Below are positions 1 to 5,518 of a stretch of 5,518 bases of DNA, one piece after another. The position numbers and the translations under genes were made by a program. Source of the DNA: Crocinitomicaceae bacterium (GTDB lineage: Bacteria; Bacteroidota; Bacteroidia; Flavobacteriales_D; Crocinitomicaceae); NCBI GenBank assembly GCA_023264075.1, contig JALQTG010000055.1:1-5518 (forward strand), given 5' to 3'. Positions within the stretch are counted from its first letter, which is position 1. The number at the start of each line of letters is the position of its first letter. The notes below the pieces were generated by a model, which ran no database searches, was not told the DNA's origin, and saw only the letters and a program-made list of their open reading frames with translations.

Positions 1-1
1 A

Positions 2-877
2 GGGGTAGCATTGCCTATCTTGCTCGGAAGAAAAGAACGTGTCCTTGAAATGATCGAAGAATTCAGTATGGAATTTCCGGAAGTAGAAATCATTGACCCA
101 AAAAGCGATGAAGAACTAAAACGTAGAAAAAAATACGGGGAAGAATTTTTCGAAATGCGCAAGCGAAAAGGGTTTACTGAATACGAAGCGCTTAAAATTA
201 TGCGTGAACGCAACTATTTTGGCGCGATGATGGTGCATATGGGTGACGCAGACGCGATGATATCTGGGGCTACCCGAAACTACCGCGACGTATTGCGTCC
301 AGCTATGCAAGTAATCGGAACTGAGAAAGGGGTAGATCGCGTGGCTGGAGTGTACATCTTAATTACAAAAAGAGGCCCCCTTTTCTTGGCAGACACAACG
401 GTTAACTTTGACCCATCAGCAGAAGAAATTGCTGAAATAACGAATAACGTAGCAAAAACTATTCGCAAGTTTAAAGTGACTCCAAAAATTGCATTGCTTT
501 CATACTCCAACTTCGGATCCTCTCCAGGTAGAGATGCTGATAAAATGAGTCGAGCAGCGGAAATTATACACGAGAAATACCCCACATTAACCGTGGACGG
601 AGAAGTTCAAGCAAACTTTGCATTGAATAATGAATTAATGATGGATAAATTCTCGTTTTCTGATCTAGCAAACAAAGAAGTCAACACGTTGATTTTCCCA
701 AATCTTTCTGCTGGAAACATTGCCTATAAATTATTGCAGGAAATGACGGATGCAGAAGCGATTGGGCCTGTACTCGTGGGAATGCGTAAATCTATTCATG
801 TATTACAATTAGGTGCAAGCGTTCGTGAAATTGTGAATATGGTGAAAATTGCAGTAGTTGACGCTCAAAATAAATAG
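2..877 (+). CDS. maeB: NADP-dependent malic enzyme, C-terminal phosphotransacetylase-like domain (5' truncated)
   Basis: MaeB oxidatively decarboxylates malate to pyruvate and CO2 in the cytoplasm, making NADPH. Only the last 291 residues are here. The frame is open to the left edge, so the in-frame TTG at 11 is internal and not the start. Full-length relatives are about 750-770 residues, so the malic and NAD(P)-binding domains lie upstream. The visible part is a phosphate acetyl/butyryltransferase-like fold: GDADAMISGA (fragment residues 81-90), SYSNFGSS (167-174), DGEVQANFAL (from 199), NLSAGNIAYKL (from 234) and a C-terminal GASVREIVNMV. In MaeB-type enzymes this domain is regarded as regulatory (acetyl-CoA responsive) rather than catalytic. 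Consistent with that, QLG (269-271) stands where true phosphotransacetylases have SRG. The closing VVDAQNK resembles MaeB proteins rather than stand-alone Pta. A lone Pta cannot be fully excluded without the upstream sequence. The stop lies 2 bases before ruvA. Confidence 0.9.
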   Translation, partial: GVALPILLGRKERVLEMIEEFSMEFPEVEIIDPKSDEELKRRKKYGEEFFEMRKRKGFTEYEALKIMRERNYFGAMMVHMGDADAMISGATRNYRDVLRPAMQVIGTEKGVDRVAGVYILITKRGPLFLADTTVNFDPSAEEIAEITNNVAKTIRKFKVTPKIALLSYSNFGSSPGRDADKMSRAAEIIHEKYPTLTVDGEVQANFALNNELMMDKFSFSDLANKEVNTLIFPNLSAGNIAYKLLQEMTDAEAIGPVLVGMRKSIHVLQLGASVREIVNMVKIAVVDAQNK

Positions 878-879
878 AG

Positions 880-1455
880 ATGATAGCACATTTAAACGGA
901 AGATTGATTGAGAAAAGTCCAACAGAGTTGGTGATTGAATGTGGTGGAATTGGCTATTTTGTCAAGATTTCTTTACACACGTTCTCTCAACTACCTGCTG
1001 ATGAGGCTATAAAGATTTACACACAATTCATCGTTCGGGAAGACGCTCAGCTCTTATACGGATTTGCGGATAAAGTAGAGCGTGATATGTTCAATTTGTT
1101 GATCTCTGTTTCGGGTATAGGACCCAACACCGCTATCTTGATGTTATCTTCTTTAACACCTTCAGAAGTGGCCAACGCTATCGGCTCGGAGGACGTTTCT
1201 ACGATTCAAAGTGTGAAAGGGATTGGACTTAAAACTGCACAACGGGTGATTGTTGATTTGAAAGATAAAATGTTAAAATTTGGATTGTCAGACGATTCCG
1301 GTACAATATCAAACAATACTATTCGTTTTGATGCGTTAACTGCGTTAGTGTCCTTAGGTTTTGATAAAAAAGCGGCTGAAAAAGCGCTCAATAGAATCTT
1401 CAATGACCAAGCTACTGTTGAATTACTCATCAAGGACGCACTAAAAGTTTTATAA
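880..1455 (+). CDS. ruvA: Holliday junction branch migration complex subunit RuvA
   Basis: RuvA binds four-way DNA junctions as a tetramer or octamer and loads the RuvB motor for branch migration during recombinational repair. The product is 191 residues, close to the usual ~190-205, and all three domains are present. The N-terminal OB-fold (about 1-62) ends in REDAQLLYGF (53-62), nearly identical to E. coli, with the acidic-pin residues at E54 and D55. Domain II carries two helix-hairpin-helix motifs, VSGIGPNTA (77-85) and VKGIGLKTAQR (112-122), which contact the DNA backbone. A linker (about 135-148) leads to domain III (about 149-191), the small helical RuvB-binding module with ALVSLGFDKKAAEKAL. 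The ATG at 880 is two bases after the maeB stop and starts the canonical MIAHLNGRL, so the start is secure. No strong Shine-Dalgarno is visible, as is usual in Bacteroidota. The tight spacing implies co-transcription with maeB. ruvB and ruvC are not in the window. Confidence 0.97.
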   Translation: MIAHLNGRLIEKSPTELVIECGGIGYFVKISLHTFSQLPADEAIKIYTQFIVREDAQLLYGFADKVERDMFNLLISVSGIGPNTAILMLSSLTPSEVANAIGSEDVSTIQSVKGIGLKTAQRVIVDLKDKMLKFGLSDDSGTISNNTIRFDALTALVSLGFDKKAAEKALNRIFNDQATVELLIKDALKVL

Positions 1456-1465
1456 TTGTTACGAT

Positions 1466-1549
1466 TTGATAATTAGAACGTTAAATACAATATTGCTCTA
1501 CTCCGCACTCATGCTTAGCGTGAGTTTGTCGTCTTTATTCGTTTTTTCT
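1466..1549 (+). other. Predicted Sec signal peptide of SprA
   Basis: These 28 codons encode a short N-region with one Arg (initiator, I, I, R), a hydrophobic core LNTILLYSALMLSVSLSSLF, and a -3/-1 site V-F-S followed by Gln-Asn. FS|QN is a common signal peptidase I junction in Bacteroidota exported proteins. Cleavage is predicted between Ser (1547-1549) and Gln (1550-1552). There is no lipobox Cys, so this is not a lipoprotein. An outer-membrane barrel needs such a peptide for export by Sec before BAM insertion. The N-region exists only if translation starts upstream of ATG 1511. Confidence 0.75.
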
Positions 1550-4500
1550 CAAAACGAACCTGACAGTACTAATTTACCCTATCCGATTACGAATACGAAT
1601 GACCCTACCTCAAATAATCCGCAAAGTTTTGACCTCGGAGATCCCACAGGAGTTAAGCGAACGATTGTTTACGACCCTAAAACTGGAAAATACATTTTCA
1701 AAGAAACTATTGGGAATGAATTGAACTTCCGAAATCCTTCCATGATGACGCTCGAAGAGTACATAGAGTACGAGCGCCAAAATCAAATGAAGGAATATTG
1801 GAAAGAAAAAATTGATACTCAAACCGAAGAGGGACAACCGCTTATTCCACCCATCAAAATTGACAACCCAGGATTTGCAAATATTTTCGGGAGCGATGAA
1901 ATCAGCATTCGACCTGAGGGAGCGATTGAGATTTCTATGGGGGTAAATACCGCGCGCTATGAAAATCCGATGCTGCCTGAAAATCAGCGCCGAATTACAC
2001 GATTCGATTTTCAACAAAAGATTCAATTGAACTTGGTAGGGCAAATTGGAGATAAAATGAAAATTGGAACCTCTTACAACACAGAAGCAGCTTTCGATTT
2101 TGATAATATCACTAAACTCGAATGGACGGGTAAGGAAGATCAAATTCTTCAAAAAATTGAAGCAGGGAACGTGGCAATGCCCCTCAACACCTCATTAATC
2201 GAAGGTTCCCAAACTTTATTTGGACTTAAAACTCGAATGCGATTTGGTCGATTGACTGTTGATGCAATTGCTTCTACCTCACGGGGAAGAAAACAAGAAA
2301 TTAATATCAATGGCGGAGCCCAAGTGCAAGAATTCGAACTGAAGGCAGACGAATATGAAGCCAACCGTCACTATTTCCTTAATTATCACCATCGCGAAAG
2401 TTATGATGGCGCAATGGCGACTGTACCTGTTATTAATTCGTTAGTCGATATCACGCGGATTGAAGTATGGTTAACTAACATGACGAACCGGGTTGAAGAT
2501 ACCAGAAACGTAATCGCATTTACTGATTTAGGAGAAGTAAATCCAGATAATTGGTCTGGAAACCCTGGTGGTGCTTCCACAAATCCCCTTCCAGATAATG
2601 ATGCGAATGGATTGTATCAATTCATTACAAACAACCCTACTATTCGTGGATTTAACAATGCAGTTGTTGCGCTAGAATCAACCGTTTCTCAACCTGGTCC
2701 TTTCCGTCAAGCATTGGAATATGAAAAACTTGAAAATGCGCGCAGACTTACCGACCAGGAATTTACCTATAATGCGCAATTAGGTTACATCTCTGTAAAC
2801 CTCCCATTGAACAATGATGAGGTATTGGCGGTTGCATACGAATATACGTACTCAGGGAGAACCTATCAAGTGGGTGAATTCTCCACAGATGGCATCGTTG
2901 GCCAAGATGCCTTGTTCTTAAAATTACTGAAGCCAACCATCACCAACCCAAAGAATAAATTATGGGATTTGATGATGAAGAACGTATACTCCATTGGTGC
3001 TTATCAAGTAGATCAAGAGGGATTCCGTTTGGATATTTTGTACAACAACCCCGATAATAGCTTATTTGTCAATTTCTTACCGTACCCTGGTATGGATGAC
3101 AAGCAAGTCATAGAAGTGGTTGGAATGGATCGACTCAACCAAAATAATCGACCTCAAATGGATGGTGTTTTCGATTATAAACCCATCACATATGACGGCA
3201 ATAAAGCAACCAACGGTGGAACGATTAACACACGTAATGGTCGTATCTATTTTAGCACTATTGAACCTTTTGGAACAACCTTAAGAAAAGAATTTGAAGC
3301 AGTTGGTTTAAATCCGCTAATCATAAACAACGTGGCGTACCAAGAACTGTATGATTCCACAAAGATTGCTGCTCAACAACAACCGCAGAAAAATCGTTTT
3401 TATTTCAAAGGTCAATACAAATCATCAATCAGTTCAGATATTCCATTGAATGCCTTGAACGTGCCTGAAGGTTCAGTTGTGGTAACTGCTGGAGGTATTC
3501 GCCTTACAGAAGGATCGGACTTTACAGTAGATTACAACTTGGGGCGTGTAAAAATCTTGAATTCTGCCGTCCTAGAGTCAAATCAAGACATTAAAATCTC
3601 AATTGAAAGCAACTCTGTTTTTGGGTTCCAAAATAAATCCCTCATTGGCACACATTTAAACTATATGTTTAATCCTGATTTCAATTTAGGGGCGACGTGG
3701 ATGCGTATGATGGAGCGCCCAATTACACAAAAAGTCGATATCGGAGATGAGCCATTTCGAAACAATATTATTGGTATGGACCTCTCTTATCGAACAGACT
3801 TGCCTTTCTTAACAAAGTTGATTAACATCATCCCTACTATATCAACTAAGCAAATGTCTTCTTTAACGTTGAATGCCGAAGTAGCTCACCTTATCCCTGG
3901 AGCACCACGTGCTATTTCAAGACAAGGAATATCGTATGTAGACGACTTTGAAGGTTCTCAATCTACCATCGACTTAAGAAATTTTGTGGCATGGCGCTTA
4001 GCCTCTATTCCAAAAGGACAAGACGACCTATTCCCTGAAGCCGCGTTGAAAAATGACTGGCGCGCAGGATTTAAACGCTCCCATTTATCGTGGTATACCG
4101 TCGACCCGTTATTCTTCATGAATAACGCGTTGACCCCGGATCATATCGGTAATGACCCCGCGCTAACTGAAGACGTTAACATTGCATTAGTGAATCAAAC
4201 TGACTTGTTCCCCAACTTAAATCCTGCTTTAGGTACCATTACCAATATTCCTGTGCTGAATATGACGTATTATCCGAATGAGCGCGGAATGTATAACTAC
4301 GATACCACCAATACATACGACGCCGATGGTAACTTTATTGACGCAGAAGAACGATGGGCCGGGATTATGCGTTCCTTAACCACAACTGATTTTGAATTAA
4401 CCAATGTGGAATACATTCAATTCTGGATGTTAGATCCGTTTAATGAAGATCAAGATCCTAATGGAACAAACTCAGGTGGTGACCTTTACTTTAACCTTGG

Positions 4501-5518
4501 AAATTTATCCGAAGATATCTTACCAGATTCGCGAAAAGCCTTTGAAAATGGTTTGCCTATTGATCCGACTGACCTTCAAAATATTGACTACACAAACTGG
4601 GGAAAGGTTTCTACTCAACAAGTTGTAGTCAACGCTTTTGACAATGACCCAAACTCACGCGCTACGCAAGATGTAGGTTTAGATGGATACAACGACCTGG
4701 AGGAGCGAAGTGGATACGATAATTTTGTGAACTGGATTAATACGAACCCTGTTCTTTCCGCTACCGCCAAACAAGAAATTTTAGCCGATGTCTCCAAAGA
4801 CAATTATCACTATTACCGGGGTGATGATTACGATACTGAGGAACGCAATATCATCGAACGCTACAAGTATTGGAACGGTCACGAAGGAAACTCTCCAACA
4901 CCTGAAATGTCAAGTCAATTAAACGCTGAAGGCTATCCAACACAGGCAACCAATATGCCAGACATGGAAGACATCAATCAAGACAACAACTTGAGTGAAT
5001 CAGAAAGCTATTTTCAATACCAAATTTCCTTGCGTCAAAGTGACCTAGTGGTAGGTAAAAACTACATCATTAATTCACGTGAATATTCGAAAGGAACGAA
5101 AAACTTCCGCTGGTATCAGTTTAGAATTCCGATTCGTAACCCCGACAAAGCGGTTAACGGTATCACTGATTTCAGATCAATACGTTTTATGCGAATGTTC
5201 CTCAAATCGTTCAACCAACAAACTACACTTCGTTTCGCGAAACTAGAACTTATTCGCGGAGAATGGAGACGCTTCTTAGAGAGCCTAGAAGCACCAACTG
5301 ATGGTGTGCAAATTGACCCTGATTTAACAGACTTCAACATTGGAGCTGTAAACGTGGAAGAACATGACCAACGTCAGCCAATTAATTACGTCATCCCTCC
5401 AGGTATCTTGCGAGAAGTGGATCCTTCACAAGCGTTTCAACGTCAGTTGAACGAACAAGCAATGACGCTTGAAGTGTGTAACCTAAGAGACGGGGATGCG
5501 CGTGCAGCAACACGTAAT
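1466..5518 (+). CDS. sprA: SprA, outer-membrane translocon of the type IX secretion system / gliding motility (3' truncated)
   Basis: SprA (Sov in Porphyromonas) is known as a very large single-chain outer-membrane barrel of 36 strands through which T9SS cargo, including gliding adhesins such as SprB, leaves the periplasm; known partners are PorV and a plug protein. The window carries 1,351 codons with no stop or frameshift; relatives are about 2,400 residues, so roughly 1,000 lie beyond the edge. Family blocks, numbered from TTG 1466: signal peptide (1-28), N/P/T/S/D-rich linker (29-60), VYDPKTGKYIF (from 68), SMMTLEEYIEYE (92-103), GDKMKIGTSYNTEAAFDFDN (195-214), YVDDFEGSQS (824-833), NERGMYNYDT (938-947), FWMLDPF (986-992), GGDLYFNLGNLSEDI (from 1004) and INYVIPPGI (1306-1314). 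The frame has a stop at 1442-1444; TTG 1466 is the first usual start after it and gives a complete signal peptide. The first ATG, at 1511, leaves only 13 residues before the predicted cleavage site. The gene probably shares a transcript with ruvA. Identity is recognised from memory of the family; confidence in the product is higher than in the exact start. Confidence 0.95.
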   Translation, partial: MIIRTLNTILLYSALMLSVSLSSLFVFSQNEPDSTNLPYPITNTNDPTSNNPQSFDLGDPTGVKRTIVYDPKTGKYIFKETIGNELNFRNPSMMTLEEYIEYERQNQMKEYWKEKIDTQTEEGQPLIPPIKIDNPGFANIFGSDEISIRPEGAIEISMGVNTARYENPMLPENQRRITRFDFQQKIQLNLVGQIGDKMKIGTSYNTEAAFDFDNITKLEWTGKEDQILQKIEAGNVAMPLNTSLIEGSQTLFGLKTRMRFGRLTVDAIASTSRGRKQEININGGAQVQEFELKADEYEANRHYFLNYHHRESYDGAMATVPVINSLVDITRIEVWLTNMTNRVEDTRNVIAFTDLGEVNPDNWSGNPGGASTNPLPDNDANGLYQFITNNPTIRGFNNAVVALESTVSQPGPFRQALEYEKLENARRLTDQEFTYNAQLGYISVNLPLNNDEVLAVAYEYTYSGRTYQVGEFSTDGIVGQDALFLKLLKPTITNPKNKLWDLMMKNVYSIGAYQVDQEGFRLDILYNNPDNSLFVNFLPYPGMDDKQVIEVVGMDRLNQNNRPQMDGVFDYKPITYDGNKATNGGTINTRNGRIYFSTIEPFGTTLRKEFEAVGLNPLIINNVAYQELYDSTKIAAQQQPQKNRFYFKGQYKSSISSDIPLNALNVPEGSVVVTAGGIRLTEGSDFTVDYNLGRVKILNSAVLESNQDIKISIESNSVFGFQNKSLIGTHLNYMFNPDFNLGATWMRMMERPITQKVDIGDEPFRNNIIGMDLSYRTDLPFLTKLINIIPTISTKQMSSLTLNAEVAHLIPGAPRAISRQGISYVDDFEGSQSTIDLRNFVAWRLASIPKGQDDLFPEAALKNDWRAGFKRSHLSWYTVDPLFFMNNALTPDHIGNDPALTEDVNIALVNQTDLFPNLNPALGTITNIPVLNMTYYPNERGMYNYDTTNTYDADGNFIDAEERWAGIMRSLTTTDFELTNVEYIQFWMLDPFNEDQDPNGTNSGGDLYFNLGNLSEDILPDSRKAFENGLPIDPTDLQNIDYTNWGKVSTQQVVVNAFDNDPNSRATQDVGLDGYNDLEERSGYDNFVNWINTNPVLSATAKQEILADVSKDNYHYYRGDDYDTEERNIIERYKYWNGHEGNSPTPEMSSQLNAEGYPTQATNMPDMEDINQDNNLSESESYFQYQISLRQSDLVVGKNYIINSREYSKGTKNFRWYQFRIPIRNPDKAVNGITDFRSIRFMRMFLKSFNQQTTLRFAKLELIRGEWRRFLESLEAPTDGVQIDPDLTDFNIGAVNVEEHDQRQPINYVIPPGILREVDPSQAFQRQLNEQAMTLEVCNLRDGDARAATRN
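1507..1525 (+). other. Inverted repeat (8-bp stem, 3-base loop) over the first in-frame ATG of sprA
   Basis: ACTCATGC (1507-1514) pairs with GCGTGAGT (1518-1525) around loop TTA (1515-1517). Seven pairs are Watson-Crick and one is a T-G (U-G in RNA) pair at 1512/1520. ATG 1511-1513 lies within the stem. A T-rich stretch follows, with TTTTTT at 1542-1547, but 16 bases separate it from the stem, so this is not a standard intrinsic terminator. It lies inside the signal-peptide coding region. A role in translation or transcript processing is only a possibility; the pairing itself is read directly from the sequence. Confidence 0.5.

Noticed and set aside
368..384. Near-palindrome around AAAAGAGGCCCCC in maeB.
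   Set aside because: It is imperfect, has no loop, and simply encodes the conserved-looking KRGPLF segment of the domain.
11..877. Treating TTG 11 as the start of a short stand-alone gene.
   Set aside because: The frame stays open to the left edge and the sequence begins in the middle of a domain, so this is the 3' part of a longer gene.
919..931. CCAAC-AGA-GTTGG small hairpin early in ruvA.
   Set aside because: A 5-bp stem inside a well-conserved coding region is likely to arise by chance, and no role is suggested by its position.
1460..1468. TACGATTTG just upstream of sprA, and TAAAATTTG at 1274-1282 inside ruvA, as Bacteroidota -7 promoter boxes (TAnnTTTG).
   Set aside because: Both have three bases rather than two between TA and TTTG, and I see no well-placed -33 TTG element. 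In AT-rich DNA such near misses are expected by chance.
1453..1475. AT-rich inverted repeat TAATT/AATTA after ruvA as a terminator.
   Set aside because: It is a 5-bp, all-AT stem with a 13-base loop and no T-run, far too weak for an intrinsic terminator.
1610..2364. Minus-strand open frames of 180 and 71 codons opposite sprA (1610-2152 and 2149-2364).
   Set aside because: They lie antisense to a continuous, recognisable SprA frame and their translations resemble no family I know. They are shadows, as are the other short minus-strand frames and the + frame at 4443-4628.

Overview
The window is densely coding on the + strand and holds three co-oriented genes: the 3' end of maeB (NADP-dependent malic enzyme), a complete ruvA (Holliday-junction-binding subunit of RuvAB), and the first ~1,350 codons of sprA, the giant outer-membrane translocon of the type IX secretion system (T9SS) that is also needed for gliding motility. 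SprA-type proteins are restricted to the Bacteroidota. The order maeB-ruvA-sprA is, from memory, common in Flavobacteriia, so the source is most likely a flavobacterial-type Bacteroidota (Flavobacteriales). The moderate AT richness and the lack of obvious Shine-Dalgarno sequences fit this. I cannot place it at genus level.

Layout: positions 2-877 are the phosphotransacetylase-like C-terminal domain of MaeB, cut by the left edge. Two bases later ruvA runs from 880 to 1455. Ten bases after that a frame opens that continues without a stop to the last base (5518). It encodes SprA from its signal peptide to a point a little past the middle of the usual ~2,400-residue protein. There is no gene-free stretch. 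The longest gap between genes is 10 bases if sprA starts at TTG 1466, or 55 bases if it starts at ATG 1511. I see no convincing terminator or promoter at either junction, so the three genes are probably co-transcribed at least in part. The proteins do not share a pathway (carbon metabolism, DNA repair, secretion), so the cluster looks like conserved housekeeping synteny rather than a functional module.

I found no undescribed system. The points most worth a second look are the start of sprA (a TTG is needed to give a complete signal peptide, and the first in-frame ATG sits inside a predicted hairpin), the hairpin itself, three Asp-rich calcium-loop-like motifs in SprA, and the loss of the canonical phosphotransacetylase Ser-Arg pair in the MaeB C-terminal domain.
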